Shown in pieces: positions 18,763 through 28,604 of a stretch of 64,000 bases of DNA (within the stretch, counting starts at the first letter, position 1; every line of letters begins with the position of its first letter). The position numbers and the translations under genes are program-made. Source of the stretch: Bremerella sp. JC817. GTDB taxonomy: Bacteria > Planctomycetota > Planctomycetia > Pirellulales > Pirellulaceae. The notes beneath the pieces are model-generated. The model made no database searches and had not been told where the DNA came from. It saw only the letters and a program-made list of their open reading frames with translations. The DNA lies in the NCBI RefSeq assembly GCF_040718835.1, contig NZ_JBFEFG010000268.1:186001-250000 (forward strand), given 5' to 3'.

Positions 18763-19608
18763 TGTTCTTTCTGTTGTTGCTTACCGGTCGGTGGTTCTTC
18801 GAAGGGTATCGTGGGGTTGTCTGAAGTTTTGGCCCATTCTTATCCAAAATCTTCAATATCAGCAAGGAAAAGCTACAAAAAGGCCTGACATGTTGATTGC
18901 TTTTCGATGTCGATGCTCCCGCAGCTGGCTGCGCGACAGATAAGACCAGTATATCTGTGGTCGCAGAAGGCTGGTGTGTTGTGAGGAAAGGGCTACGCAA
19001 GCGAAGGCAAGTTGACTCTGGGAAAGCAGCGTTAAAATTCTCACCAGTTCAGCAAACCTTCCTTTAGCCAAGGTTGTTTCAACCCGGCCCTCCTTCGATC
19101 GTTCCGCCCGACGCCTGGGTCGAGACCCAGCCAATTATGGTGGGGCGCTGCCATGGCCTGCCAGCCGGTGTTGCAATTATGACCGGTTGATTAACCATTT
19201 TGAGCAAAATCGATTCACCCGGCAGAATTGAAATAGACGATTAGGTTGGCGCGTTGTACGCTAATGCGTTTTTATTGCGGCAGAAATCCTAATTGATGGA
19301 TTTCTCATTCTCGAAACTTAATTAGGTCCAACCTTCATCAATTAGTGGTAAGGCTCCCCGAACAAGGATGCGGGGTAACCCCAAGATGAATCCCTCCATG
19401 GCACTTTCTGGCAGGACCTCTCAACTCGATCCGAGTGTACGTTCGCATGTCCCGACCCAGGCAGGAACAGGTTTGGTTCGTTTCCATGGCATTCGATTTT
19501 TCGAAATGTGGGAAATCTTTGTAAGGTCACGGTTTGCAACCCCCGACATCCCTTTGCTCCGCGACGAAAACGCGTAAAACTAGTAGGTAAAGAGGCATCG
19601 CGACGAAA
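18763..19608. other. Long intergenic region between divergent LacI and sucA genes
   Basis: About 850 bp without a supportable gene. It holds an inverted repeat CTGGGTC-GA-GACCCAG near 19117-19132 and a wider dyad CCTAATT / AATTAGG near 19290-19326, plus AT-rich stretches suited to the sucA promoter. Open frames here lack convincing starts. A small RNA cannot be excluded. Confidence 0.4.
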
Positions 19609-22491
19609 ATGATCTCAGAAAGTTCTCCGAGGCAGATGAGTGCCGAACCAGCGGAAGAGCTCGACTTAGCCTGTTATAACGCCAGCTACGTCGAACAGCT
19701 CCTGCAAAAATACCTGGACGATCGCAACGACGTTCCCGAAAACTGGCGCGACTACTTCGATCGGCAAGCCGCCGAAAACGGGATCGCTGCCAGCGAGCTC
19801 GGATCGAAGGGTCCTTCGTTCCAACCTCGCAGCATCTTCCGCGAGTCGGGTGGTGGCGACAGTGGACCGGTTGGTGGAACGACTGGCAACGTCAAGCTCC
19901 AGAAGACGCAGTACCGCTCCGATCAACTTGTCCATGCCTACCGCTCTCGTGGGCACTACAACGCCAAGCTCGACCCGCTGAAGCTTAACAAGCAGGTCCG
20001 CACCCCGCTGTCGCTCGAATCGTTCGGGTTGTCCCGGTCCGATCTCGACGAACGGGTCTATTACACTAACGGCGACCAGATCGAACAGATTCCGCTTCGC
20101 GACCTGGTCAAACGACTCGAGGATCTCTACTGCAGCCATATCGGTTACCAGTTCACCCACATCGATGAATTGGAAGTCCAGCAGTGGATTATTGATCGCA
20201 TTGAACGGCAGTCGCACATTAAAGAGCTTTCGAACGGGGTTCAGAAGCAGATCCTGCAACGACTGACTGAAGCGACCGTCTTCGAGGAATTCGTTCGTAA
20301 AAAGTATGTCGGTGCCAAGACGTTCTCGTTGTTTGGCTCGGAAATGCTGATTCCGATGCTCGATCTTCTGATTGATCGGGCCGCGTCGAATCACGTTCGC
20401 GAAGTCGTGCTCGGGATGCCTCACCGTGGCCGCTTGAATGTGCTGACCAACATCATCGGTCAGCCACCACGCGAACTCTTCGCCCAGTTCAACGATGTTG
20501 ACTTCCACCAGTTCATTGGTGGTGGCGACGTGAAATACCACTTGGGCAATAGCGTCGACAAAATGACTTCGTCCGGAAACGAAGTCCACTTGTCGTTGTC
20601 GTTCAACCCGAGCCACCTCGAGTTCATCAATACCGTGGTGTTGGGCCGTTTGCGAGCCAAGCAGGACCGCACCGGCGATATGAACCGCCGCAAGGGGATG
20701 GCTGTTCTGATCCATGGCGACGCCGCGTTCATTGGCGAAGGGATCGTGCAGGAAACGTTGAACCTGAGCCAATTAGATGGCTATAAGGTTGGCGGAACGG
20801 TCCACGTGATTGTGAATAACCAGATTGGTTTCACCACGTCGGTTGATGACTCGCGAAGTACCCGCTATTGCACCGACATTGCCCGGATGCTGCAGATTCC
20901 GATCTTCCACGTCAATGGCGACGATCCTGAAGCCGTGGCGGATGTGGTCTCGATGGCGATGGACTTCCGCGAAACCTTCCAGCGTGACGTGATTATCGAC
21001 CTGGTCTGCTACCGCCGATTGGGCCACAACGAAGCGGACGAACCAAGCTTCACCCAGCCACTGATGTACAAGGCGATCGACAAGCAGCCGCCCATTCGCG
21101 ACAGCTACCTGGAACGCCTGATCAATCAGAAGCGGATCACGGTCGAAGAAGCCAACAAGATGACGGACGACTATCAGGAATTCCTGAAAGGCGAATACGA
21201 CATCGCTCAAGAGATGAAAGAGCGTTCGCTTCGTCGTCCTGAAGGGGTCTGGGAAGAGTTCGACGGCGGTCTGGAGCCATCTTCGGACGATGCTGACCCG
21301 GATCACGATCCCGCAGACGAATGTCCAGAAACGCGGATTTCAGTCGAGCGTTCCGGGGAAATCCTGCGAATGCTGGCGACGGTGCCGGAAGATTTCCACC
21401 GCAATCGCAAGCTGACGCGTATTGCCGATCAGCGTAAGGAAATGGCCAACGGCGAGCGTTTGCTCGACTGGGCCGCTGCCGAAGCTTTGGCTTTCGCAAC
21501 GCTGTCGATGGAAGGGCATCGCGTCCGGCTGTCTGGTCAGGACTGCCAGCGTGGTACGTTCAACCAGCGTCATTCGGTGCTGCACGACATCAACAACGGG
21601 CAAGAGCACAGCATCTTCTCGAACCTGTCGACCAAGCAGGCCCCAGTCGAAATCGTCAACAGCCCGCTCAGCGAAGCTGGTGTGTTGGGCTTCGATTATG
21701 GCTATAGCTTGGACTACCCCAATGCCTTGGTCGCTTGGGAAGCTCAGTTCGGCGACTTCAGCAATGCCGCCCAGGTCATCATCGACCAGTTCATGGCAAG
21801 TGCGGAAGACAAGTGGCGTCGACTGAGTGGTCTGGTTCTGTTGCTTCCACATGGTTACGAAGGTCAGGGTCCGGAACACTCCAGTGCCCGACTTGAACGA
21901 TTCCTGTGGTTGGCTGCGGAAGACAACATTCAGGTCGCCATTCCAACGACGCCGGCTCAGTACTTCCATGTGCTGCGTCGCCAGATGAAGCGTTCGTGGA
22001 AGAAGCCGCTCATTCTGTTCACGCCGAAGAGCCTCTTGCGACATCCGGCTGCGGTTTCGTCGCTGGAAGAACTGGCGACCAACAAGTTCGAGCGAATCAT
22101 CAAAGATACGCGTGAGAACCCGGAAACGACTTCTCGCGTAATCATGTGCAGCGGCAAGGTCTATTACGACCTGGCTCATTACCGCGAAGAGCACCATCGT
22201 CACGATGTGGCGATCATTCGTGTCGAGCAGCCATATCCGCTCAAGAATCAAACGGTTCAAGCCGTTCTCGATCAATACCAGGACGGCGTTCCGCTGTATT
22301 GGGTCCAGGAAGAACCCGACAATATGGGCGTCTGGCCTTATTGGAAATTACGTTACGGGCATCGTATGTTCGAGCGATTCCCTCTTTCCGTCATCGCCCG
22401 GGAGACATCTTCCAGCCCGGCAACCGGATCCAAAGCGGCTCACGAGTACGAGCAGCAACAACTACTCGAACGAGCCTTTAACGACACCTAG
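19609..22491 (+). CDS. sucA: 2-Oxoglutarate dehydrogenase E1 component
   Basis: 960 residues, the usual length. The N-terminal E2-contact segment (ASYVEQLLQKYLDDR followed by WRDYF) is present. Thiamine-diphosphate residues appear in GMPHRGRLNVL, the conserved SFNPSHLEF and HGDAAFIGEGIVQE with the NNQIGFTT stretch; LGHNEADEPSFTQP and the C-terminal QEEPDNMGVWPY complete the family. It decarboxylates 2-oxoglutarate in the TCA cycle and passes succinyl to the lipoyl group of E2, encoded 18 bp downstream. The reverse strand holds long open frames, which are codon-bias shadows. Confidence 0.97.
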   Translation: MISESSPRQMSAEPAEELDLACYNASYVEQLLQKYLDDRNDVPENWRDYFDRQAAENGIAASELGSKGPSFQPRSIFRESGGGDSGPVGGTTGNVKLQKTQYRSDQLVHAYRSRGHYNAKLDPLKLNKQVRTPLSLESFGLSRSDLDERVYYTNGDQIEQIPLRDLVKRLEDLYCSHIGYQFTHIDELEVQQWIIDRIERQSHIKELSNGVQKQILQRLTEATVFEEFVRKKYVGAKTFSLFGSEMLIPMLDLLIDRAASNHVREVVLGMPHRGRLNVLTNIIGQPPRELFAQFNDVDFHQFIGGGDVKYHLGNSVDKMTSSGNEVHLSLSFNPSHLEFINTVVLGRLRAKQDRTGDMNRRKGMAVLIHGDAAFIGEGIVQETLNLSQLDGYKVGGTVHVIVNNQIGFTTSVDDSRSTRYCTDIARMLQIPIFHVNGDDPEAVADVVSMAMDFRETFQRDVIIDLVCYRRLGHNEADEPSFTQPLMYKAIDKQPPIRDSYLERLINQKRITVEEANKMTDDYQEFLKGEYDIAQEMKERSLRRPEGVWEEFDGGLEPSSDDADPDHDPADECPETRISVERSGEILRMLATVPEDFHRNRKLTRIADQRKEMANGERLLDWAAAEALAFATLSMEGHRVRLSGQDCQRGTFNQRHSVLHDINNGQEHSIFSNLSTKQAPVEIVNSPLSEAGVLGFDYGYSLDYPNALVAWEAQFGDFSNAAQVIIDQFMASAEDKWRRLSGLVLLLPHGYEGQGPEHSSARLERFLWLAAEDNIQVAIPTTPAQYFHVLRRQMKRSWKKPLILFTPKSLLRHPAAVSSLEELATNKFERIIKDTRENPETTSRVIMCSGKVYYDLAHYREEHHRHDVAIIRVEQPYPLKNQTVQAVLDQYQDGVPLYWVQEEPDNMGVWPYWKLRYGHRMFERFPLSVIARETSSSPATGSKAAHEYEQQQLLERAFNDT

Positions 22492-22509
22492 AAAGGACAG
22501 CTGCGGAAG

Positions 22510-23736
22510 ATGACCATCGAATTGAAAGTGCCCGAATCGGGCGAGTCGATTCAGGAAGTGCAAATCCTGAAGTGGCTGAAGAGCGAGGGGGACGACGTCC
22601 AAGAAGACGAAGACGTCGTTGAGTTGGAAACCGACAAGGCTTCCATGGACTTGGCCGCCCCTGCAAATTGCACCCTGCAGAAGATCCTGAAGCAAGAGGG
22701 AGAAATCGTCTCGGTTGGCGAGGTGATTGCCCTGTTTGAAGAGGGAGGCGGTAAAGCCAAGCCAGCCGCCAAGGCTGCAAAAGCAGAAAAGAACGACAAA
22801 AAGAAGAAGGCCGAAGAACCAAAGGCTGCCGCAGCACCTGCTGCCCCGGCTCCTGCTGCTGGTTCCGGCGACATCCAGGCTACGCCATCGGGTCGTCGTG
22901 AACTGCTGAAGCACGGTTTGTCGGCTTCCGATGTCGCACCAAGCGGCAAGACGGTTCGTCGCGAAGACGTCGAAAAGTACGTCCAGTCGATCGCCAGCCG
23001 TCCTACCGGTGGCAGCGAAACGCGTAGCGAATCGGAAATGGAAGAAGTCGTTCCGATGAGCCTGATTCGTCGACGCATTGCTTCCAAGCTGGTCGAAGCC
23101 CAGCAGAAGGCTGCCTTGCTGACGACCTTCAATCAGGTCGATATGTCGTACGTGATGGACCTTCGTAAGCGTCACGGCGAATCGTTCCAGAAGCGTTATG
23201 GCGTGAAGCTTGGCTTCATGTCGTTCTTCACCAAGGCGTTGATCGACGCCCTGAAGGCGCATCCGGAATTGAACGCCGAAATTCGTGACGAAACGAACAT
23301 CGTTTATCGCAATTACTTCCACATTGGTATCGCCGTCGGTTCCGGTAAGGGCCTCGTCGTTCCGGTACTGAAGTTTGCGGAACGCATGAGCTTCGCTGAA
23401 ATCGAACAGGCCATCCAGGAATTCGCTGGCCGTGCCAAAAACAGCCAGTTGAAGCCTGAAGATCTTGCCGGTGGTACTTTCACCATCAGCAACGGTGGCG
23501 TTTACGGTTCGATGCTGTCGACCCCGATTGTTAACCCACCGCAAAGTGGTGTGCTTGGTATGCACGCGATTGAAGAACGTCCAGTGGCCGTCAACGGTCA
23601 GGTCGTGATTCGTCCGATGATGTACCTGGCGTTGACCTACGATCACCGGATTGTCGACGGTCGTGAAGCCGTGACCTTCCTGAAACGCATCAAGGAAGCG
23701 ATCGAAGAACCTTCGCGAATGCTGATCGAAGCCTAA
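22510..23736 (+). CDS. sucB: Dihydrolipoamide succinyltransferase (E2 of 2-oxoglutarate dehydrogenase)
   Basis: 408 residues. Lipoyl domain about 1-77 with the lipoyl-lysine in ETDKASM (Lys44). An Ala/Pro/Lys-rich linker follows, then the E3-binding segment ([16 protein letters not shown]) and the catalytic domain (about 175-408) with [12 protein letters not shown] (His near 378). It transfers succinyl from lipoate to CoA. With sucA it forms an operon that ends at a terminator about 30 bp after the stop; no E3 (lpd) gene is in the window. Confidence 0.96.
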   Translation: MTIELKVPESGESIQEVQILKWLKSEGDDVQEDEDVVELETDKASMDLAAPANCTLQKILKQEGEIVSVGEVIALFEEGGGKAKPAAKAAKAEKNDKKKKAEEPKAAAAPAAPAPAAGSGDIQATPSGRRELLKHGLSASDVAPSGKTVRREDVEKYVQSIASRPTGGSETRSESEMEEVVPMSLIRRRIASKLVEAQQKAALLTTFNQVDMSYVMDLRKRHGESFQKRYGVKLGFMSFFTKALIDALKAHPELNAEIRDETNIVYRNYFHIGIAVGSGKGLVVPVLKFAERMSFAEIEQAIQEFAGRAKNSQLKPEDLAGGTFTISNGGVYGSMLSTPIVNPPQSGVLGMHAIEERPVAVNGQVVIRPMMYLALTYDHRIVDGREAVTFLKRIKEAIEEPSRMLIEA

Positions 23737-23767
23737 TTGGCTCGCGATCCAATCAGAAAAACACAAA

Positions 23768-23797
23768 GGGCCAGGTCGAATTCGCCCTGGCTCTTTT
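23768..23797 (+). terminator. Intrinsic terminator of sucAB
   Basis: GGGCCAGG pairs with CCTGGCTC (one G-U) around a 10-nt loop, followed by TTTT. It sits 31 bp after the sucB stop. Confidence 0.8.
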
Positions 23798-23823
23798 CGT
23801 GCGCTCGAACGTGGATGTTTCGT

Positions 23824-24336
23824 TTACGGTTCCACACTATCGGCGCTGTCTCGAGCGTGCAAAGTCACCGACTTGGCTGGCGTTTCATCGAGGATCTGTT
23901 TCGCATAGTCGACGTCGAAGGGATCGCCGTTGGCGACCACCAGGAACGATCCCTGTCGGACCGCGTCTTCGTACTCAGCTACATGGTCTTCGTGCACGCC
24001 CCAGCCCATCATCGACCCAAGAAGGCCGCCCACAATCGCCCCCGTGATTCCTACCGCCAATGGGCCGGCGATCAGCATCAGGCCGAAGCCTGGAATCGTT
24101 AATAGCGGGGCAGCCATGAAGAAGCCAACCAACCCCCCCACGCCTGCTCCCATTACCGCATCGCGTTCTGATTCGTCGCCATACTGCAGGTTTTCGGTCG
24201 TCGGGAGATCTTGATGGACGCTATTTGCCACCAGCGAGACCTGCTCTGACGGAAACTTGCTCTGATCGAGCTTATGGACGGCCTCTTGGGCGGCCGTGAA
24301 ATCGTCGTAGATTGCGACTACGCATTGATTCGACAT
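23824..24336 (-). CDS. General-stress-protein-like membrane protein (glycine-zipper type)
   Basis: 170 residues. The N-terminus (CVVAIYDDFTAAQEAVHKLDQSKFPSEQVSLVA) is the ferredoxin-like module found in YflT/GsmA-type general stress proteins. The middle is a Gly-rich membrane segment (GAGVGGLVGFFMAAPLLTIPGFGLMLIAG, then AIVGGLLGSMMG). The C-terminus repeats an alpha-beta unit (YEDAVRQGSFLVVANG). It probably acts at the inner membrane in stress; no substrate known. It is single and convergent with sucAB. The start codon is preceded by AGGAGGATCTTCG-type spacing, a strong ribosome-binding site. Confidence 0.8.
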   Translation of the reverse strand: MSNQCVVAIYDDFTAAQEAVHKLDQSKFPSEQVSLVANSVHQDLPTTENLQYGDESERDAVMGAGVGGLVGFFMAAPLLTIPGFGLMLIAGPLAVGITGAIVGGLLGSMMGWGVHEDHVAEYEDAVRQGSFLVVANGDPFDVDYAKQILDETPAKSVTLHARDSADSVEP

Positions 24337-24517
24337 ATCGAAGATCCTCCTGTTTCAATTCTAGAGCGAACTTGCGGCCCGCCCATTTCTTTTTGTGGGA
24401 ATAGGCCCGCAAAGGACGTGCCCCCCGAGAATGGTTTATTTGTTTTGAAGCGTTTGGTACGGCACTTGCATTCAGTCAGGCATCCTAAACAAACAACCTT
24501 AAATGGAGTTGAGTCCC

Positions 24518-24724
24518 ATGAGTGCTGCCATCTGTGAAGCGATCCCTGCTAAGACCGAAACCGCGACCCAGGCTTCGCTTCAGGAAGCTTGCCGTGCGAT
24601 TCGCCAAAATTGGACCCCAGAAGAACGTGCCCGCCGCCAAAAGCTGGCCGAAGTGAAGCAGCTTGGTTTGCTGCTGAACACGGTCGACTTCACTACGGTG
24701 TTGCAGGCAATTGTCAGCCGCTAA
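24518..24724 (+). CDS. Small protein of unknown function (68 aa)
   Basis: I chose ATG 24518 over 24503 because GGAG lies about 9 nt upstream. The protein is helical and charged in its middle (RAIRQNWTPEERARRQKLAEVK) with hydrophobic ends and no signal peptide. The pattern TPEERARR-KLAE resembles the small helical proteins common in planctomycete genomes, but I cannot name a family. A clear terminator 35 bp later supports expression as a single gene. Confidence 0.65.
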   Translation: MSAAICEAIPAKTETATQASLQEACRAIRQNWTPEERARRQKLAEVKQLGLLLNTVDFTTVLQAIVSR

Positions 24725-24758
24725 ATCGCTGTCCGCTAGCGACTTATGCCCTCGGGCA

Positions 24759-24785
24759 AAGCCATCCCTCGTGATGGCTTTTTTT
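24759..24785 (+). terminator. Intrinsic terminator after the 68-aa gene
   Basis: AAGCCATC pairs with GATGGCTT around a short loop, followed by a run of T. Confidence 0.85.
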
Positions 24786-24829
24786 ATGCGCCCCATAGAA
24801 CTGAGCAGCAAGGTTTGGTCGCTGAGCGA

Positions 24830-25204
24830 TCAGATCGTGGGTCGTTCACCGCTCGATTCGGATAGCCAGCGCTGCCATGCTTCTGGGGCATCGAACGCCT
24901 TGTTGGGAACCATGGAAAACATCAACAGTAACAACCCGATCATCATGAAATTTTGCCCCGAAGGGGGAATTTCAGGAGCCAGCATGATCCGAGCTAGCAA
25001 GATTATGGCCAGCGAGAGAAACAATGTGCCAATGTGCGCGAACCTGGTTGGTCGCCAGTAAGACAACAGAGCAAATGTCATCACCATGCCACCCAAAGAA
25101 AAGTCGACCAGTGCAGGCACCGCTCCCCGATGTTCTTCCGGGAAAATGAAAGGAGAACAGAGGAGCCAGCAACCCAGCATGAATTCTGCAACACGTGCCC
25201 ACAT
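24830..25204 (-). CDS. Small multi-helix membrane protein (SPW-repeat-like)
   Basis: 124 residues with four predicted helices (MLGCWLLCSPFIF, FSLGGMVMTFALLSYW, IGTLFLSLAIILLARIM, FMMIGLLLLMFSMV). The first helix pattern and spacing resemble SPW-repeat membrane proteins. It is the last gene of a three-gene minus-strand operon, starting 4 bp after the stop of the VKOR gene. Function unknown. Confidence 0.7.
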   Translation of the reverse strand: MWARVAEFMLGCWLLCSPFIFPEEHRGAVPALVDFSLGGMVMTFALLSYWRPTRFAHIGTLFLSLAIILLARIMLAPEIPPSGQNFMMIGLLLLMFSMVPNKAFDAPEAWQRWLSESSGERPTI

Positions 25205-25207
25205 GAT

Positions 25208-25861
25208 TTAGCTTTCTTTCTTCTCTGGAAGATTGACCATCTCCAGCGCGATCTTTTCTGCTACTTCGGATGGATAGCCGCACAGTGCTTTCCAAGTGAC
25301 GGTGAAGCTACCGGAAGCCTTCCAAACCTTCCAAAGGTAGAGCAGGGAGGTGTAAACCTCGTCGTAAGCAAGATAGACCAAGGCCAGCGAGATCGCGGCC
25401 GTAATCAGGCACAAGAAGCACCAGTGTCCCAAAACAAACGTCTGCAGCAGTACGAGGATGACACTGACGATTCCCAGCGGAATCACATCAATCCCGAACA
25501 ACACCACGATCCAGGGGCGCTCGTACCAGCGCCGCGTGGAACCGGCCAATCCGAAGATCGCGTCCCCCAGATATGCGAGAGCTCCCAAGGCCGCATCAGG
25601 AACGCCGACCCAACGATCCATTTTTTTGGCAATGTCAGAGCCGATCACCATCGCGCTCTGATTGCCAAATAACGGATCCCAAACGAACGAGATCAGTCCC
25701 CATTGGAACGCGGCGAGATGCGAAGCGATCAATGTGGCAGCGAACGCTAACAGACAAACGGGCACTCGCTGCGACCATGCTGAGGGATTGTGAGCCCAAG
25801 GCGCCACCGGGGCATGTTCGGTCATTCGATCAGGCCGTTCGACTTTCGCAGGTCGATTCAT
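25208..25861 (-). CDS. Vitamin K epoxide reductase (VKOR)-family membrane protein
   Basis: 217 residues from ATG 25861, which has AAGGG upstream and lies 5 bp past the stop of the epimerase gene. There are about five membrane helices with the redox pair in HWCFLCL in the fourth helix, the quinone-reactive CXXC of VKOR enzymes. The upstream loop region [19 protein letters not shown] resembles the VKOR core helices. VKOR proteins reoxidise a thiol-disulfide partner using quinone. No DsbA-like thioredoxin domain is fused or adjacent, so the partner is elsewhere. The operon context with an epimerase is unusual. Confidence 0.8.
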   Translation of the reverse strand: MNRPAKVERPDRMTEHAPVAPWAHNPSAWSQRVPVCLLAFAATLIASHLAAFQWGLISFVWDPLFGNQSAMVIGSDIAKKMDRWVGVPDAALGALAYLGDAIFGLAGSTRRWYERPWIVVLFGIDVIPLGIVSVILVLLQTFVLGHWCFLCLITAAISLALVYLAYDEVYTSLLYLWKVWKASGSFTVTWKALCGYPSEVAEKIALEMVNLPEKKES

Positions 25862-25865
25862 CGTA

Positions 25866-26960
25866 TCAACCCTTGGCACCTTCGGCGGGTTCGAGTTCGC
25901 CAAGCTTATTGGTTGCATAAAACGCAGTTGGATCCGACTTCAACCAATCCAGAATGGTTGGCAGCGTTTTGCGAAGCGTGTGCTGTGGCGCCCATCCGAG
26001 GCATTGTTGCGCCTCCGTGGTGTCAATGGGATAGTTCTGGTCGGCCAGATCAACCATCCAAGGTTTGATGAACGGCTCATCTTCCTTGGAAGAAGCCATG
26101 CGTAGTTTGACCCAGGCGCCTGCTTTCGCCACAAAGGCAGGGATGCGGATCGTTGGCCATTCCTGCCCATGCAAGTTCCGACCAATCGCTTCCTGCAGTT
26201 CGGCGTAGCTCATCACATCTTCTTCGCCAATCAGCAATGTCTTCCAAGGCGGCAACTGATTTCTTCGATCGACTGCAGAGACAATACACTCCGCCAGGTC
26301 ATCGAGGTGGACAAAGGATTGCCCACACTTTTCGTTGCCGGGGAAGAAGTAGCTTTCCATTTGCTTCTCGTAGATCCGCTGAATCTGATGAGAAACGGGA
26401 AGCGAGTGTCCTTGTTCGTCGTAAACTCCGGCAATTCGGAGGACGAGAACTGGAATATCGCCCCGTTCTTCCTGCAATACGCGTTCGGTCTTCAGCTTCG
26501 ACTCTGGGTAAGCCCACTCCGCGTTGGTCGGCGAACGTTCAGTAAGACGTTGACCAACTCCCACAGACTCCATCACCAACAGGCTGCTGGAAAATTGAAA
26601 CTGCTCGACATGCATCGTCTGCAGTTCGTCGATCAAACGCCTTGTCCCATTGACGGTAAGTTCGTCGTAAAGAGGGCTCGGATCGCCGGAAAAATCATAG
26701 TAGGCGGCCAAGTGAATCACACTGGCTAGCCGGTCTCCGTAGTCGGCTTTGACCTGAGCAATGGCCTGGGAAACACTGTCTTGTTCCGTCAAATCGACTC
26801 GATACCAGTCGTCGAGATGCTCATTAGGCTCTTCAGGAGGATGCAGATCGATTCCGACCACTGTGTAACGTTCCTGCAAGCGAGGACAAACACGCGACCC
26901 GATCAGTCCGCCGCTCCCCGTAACCAATACGACTGGGGGCTGGTTGATTTCCGGTTCCAT
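25866..26960 (-). CDS. NAD-dependent epimerase/dehydratase (extended SDR)
   Basis: 364 residues from the second ATG (26960), preceded by AAAGGAG. The Rossmann motif [11 protein letters not shown] opens the protein; the catalytic YPESK is at mid-length with SSSLLVMES before it. [10 protein letters not shown] is an SDR strand-4 motif. Substrate unknown, probably a nucleotide sugar or an isoprenoid-like alcohol. It is first in an operon with VKOR and a small membrane protein. The reading frame also offers ATG 26978 but with a poorer ribosome-binding site. Confidence 0.87.
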   Translation of the reverse strand: MEPEINQPPVVLVTGSGGLIGSRVCPRLQERYTVVGIDLHPPEEPNEHLDDWYRVDLTEQDSVSQAIAQVKADYGDRLASVIHLAAYYDFSGDPSPLYDELTVNGTRRLIDELQTMHVEQFQFSSSLLVMESVGVGQRLTERSPTNAEWAYPESKLKTERVLQEERGDIPVLVLRIAGVYDEQGHSLPVSHQIQRIYEKQMESYFFPGNEKCGQSFVHLDDLAECIVSAVDRRNQLPPWKTLLIGEEDVMSYAELQEAIGRNLHGQEWPTIRIPAFVAKAGAWVKLRMASSKEDEPFIKPWMVDLADQNYPIDTTEAQQCLGWAPQHTLRKTLPTILDWLKSDPTAFYATNKLGELEPAEGAKG

Positions 26961-27474
26961 ACCAAAGGCTCCTTTCATTTCAGAGGAAATCGCTTCGGCT
27001 GACTGAAAAGTGCAAGTTCAATGCCAAGCCCTTATGGGGCTCGTTCCATGCTTGGGTTAAGATCTGGTCCTCACCACTGGCTCGTCCGTGAAGAAGGTGA
27101 AAATTTTATTCACATACATCCCCAGTAGATTTACGGGGGATTGCCGCAGAAACCAGCCATAACAAGGCAATTCGCTGCAGACGAAGGCCCCATCCTGGCC
27201 CAAATGTTAAGACGAATGTTAAGATTCTGCGTGCATTCGCCCCAGCGGGTTGTGATAGGTCCAGGTACCCCTTAGATTTTGTGGCAGAACAGCATTTTTA
27301 CGGTTTCGCGAGCGATTTTCTGAGGACCAGAATCCTTCGTATATAGTGCCGTATGCTGGGGAGCTGAGCCTTAAGATTCCCCTCTCTCAGGGGTGAATTG
27401 CAAGGATTGGTACCTGTCCGATGCGAACTTGAAAAACATCCTGTGTTCAACCATTTGTGGGGACTCAATCAAGC
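26961..27474. other. Divergent control region between the epimerase operon and pst
   Basis: About 510 bp with no supportable gene. It contains four TTAAGA elements (near 27058, 27208, 27220 and 27372), two of them in a tight direct repeat listed separately. The rest is ordinary intergenic sequence. Confidence 0.5.
27203..27224 (+). promoter_or_regulatory. Direct repeat, possible phosphate-response operator
   Basis: AATGTTAAGA occurs at 27203-27212 and again at 27215-27224, one helical turn apart (12 bp), about 250 bp before pstS. Spaced direct repeats upstream of pst are what PhoB/PhoP-type regulators bind, but the sequence does not match the E. coli Pho box. Confidence 0.45.
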
Positions 27475-28530
27475 ATGCAAAACACTCCATCCATCCTGGG
27501 CTCCTATGTCGCTCTGGCTGCCATGCTGGTAGCAACCGTCGGCTGCGGTAGCGGCGAATCGAAGCCGGCTGCAGGCGGTGGCGAACTGGTTAAGCTGCAG
27601 GGCGCCGGGGCCAGCTTCCCAGCTCCTTTGTACATGTCGTGGTTCAAAGAATACTCCAACGCCAACAACTGCCAGATCGATTACCAATCGGTTGGTAGCG
27701 GTTCGGGTGTGAGTGCTGTGATCGACGGCACTGTCGACTTCGGTGCCAGCGATGCCGCGATGAAAGAAGAAGAAATGGCCAAGGTCGAACGTGGCGTGCA
27801 GTTGCTGCCAATGACCGCTGGTGCCATCGTTCTGGCATACAACCTGGAAGGGGTCGACGAACTGAAGCTGAGCCGCGAAGCTTACGCCGACATCTTCCTT
27901 GGTAAGATCACCAAGTGGAACGATCCCAAGATCGCCGCCTCGAACGAAGGGGTTTCGCTGCCAGACCAGGAAATCAACCTGGTGGTTCGTGCTGACTCGA
28001 GCGGTACGACCTTCAACTTCACGCAGCACATGAGTGCCATCAGCGAGGCTTTCAAGAGCGACGTTGGTATCAACAAGGCCCCGAACTGGCCAGTTGGCAC
28101 CAAGAGCAAGGGTAACGAAGGGGTCACCACCTCGCTGAAGCAGACGCCAGGTTCGCTCGGTTACATCGAATATGGTTACGCCAAGAAGGCCGACCTGACG
28201 ATGGCAAGCCTCGAGAACAAGGCTGGCAAGTTCGTGAAGCCAACCATCGAAACGGCTCAGGCCGCTCTGGCTGGTGTTGAAATGCCAGAAAGCCTGATCG
28301 CGTTTCTGCCAGACCCAGAAGGGGACAACTCGTGGCCGATCGTGACCTACACCTGGATCATCGCTTACAAGACCTATCCAGATGCCAAGAAGATGGAAGT
28401 CTTCAAGAGCATGATCAAGTACTGCCTGACCGACGGTCAGAAGCAAAGTGAATCGCTGGGATACATTCCATTGCCGGAAGAAGTTACCTCGAAGGTGACC
28501 GCGGCCCTGGATAACATCTCGGCCAAATAA
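27475..28530 (+). CDS. pstS: Phosphate ABC transporter, substrate-binding lipoprotein
   Basis: 351 residues from ATG 27475, which gives a lipoprotein signal with Cys24 (ATVGCG). GTG 27457 is an alternative. The phosphate-binding signatures are clear: GAGASFPAPLYMSWF, QSVGSGSGVSAV, FGASDAAM, VVRADSSGTTFNFTQHM and the late VTYTWIIAYK. It captures phosphate at the outer face of the inner membrane for PstCAB. First gene of pstSCAB; a strong hairpin follows the stop, so pstS should be made in excess of the membrane parts. Confidence 0.96.
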   Translation: MQNTPSILGSYVALAAMLVATVGCGSGESKPAAGGGELVKLQGAGASFPAPLYMSWFKEYSNANNCQIDYQSVGSGSGVSAVIDGTVDFGASDAAMKEEEMAKVERGVQLLPMTAGAIVLAYNLEGVDELKLSREAYADIFLGKITKWNDPKIAASNEGVSLPDQEINLVVRADSSGTTFNFTQHMSAISEAFKSDVGINKAPNWPVGTKSKGNEGVTTSLKQTPGSLGYIEYGYAKKADLTMASLENKAGKFVKPTIETAQAALAGVEMPESLIAFLPDPEGDNSWPIVTYTWIIAYKTYPDAKKMEVFKSMIKYCLTDGQKQSESLGYIPLPEEVTSKVTAALDNISAK

Positions 28531-28540
28531 GCAACTTGCT

Positions 28541-28583
28541 CCGGGCTTGGTGGCTAATGGCTACCAGGCCCGGTCCATTTTTA
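28541..28583 (+). terminator. Hairpin with U-tract between pstS and pstC
   Basis: CCGGGCTTGGTGGC pairs with GCTACCAGGCCCGG (one G-U, one mismatch) followed by TTTTT. A partial terminator here is a usual way to make more binding protein than permease. Confidence 0.75.
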
Positions 28584-28604
28584 ATACCCAGTTGCTGCAA
28601 GTTT

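Noticed and set aside
18859..19134. Minus-strand frame in the sucA upstream region
   Set aside because: No family, no ribosome-binding site, and composition like intergenic sequence.
19666..20772. Long minus-strand open frame antisense to sucA
   Set aside because: Shadow of sucA, no recognisable protein features.
22462..23766. Long minus-strand open frame (434 codons) antisense to sucB
   Set aside because: It is a codon-bias shadow of a well-supported gene; no motifs or ribosome-binding site.
27469..28446. Minus-strand frame antisense to pstS
   Set aside because: Shadow; pstS has full family motifs.
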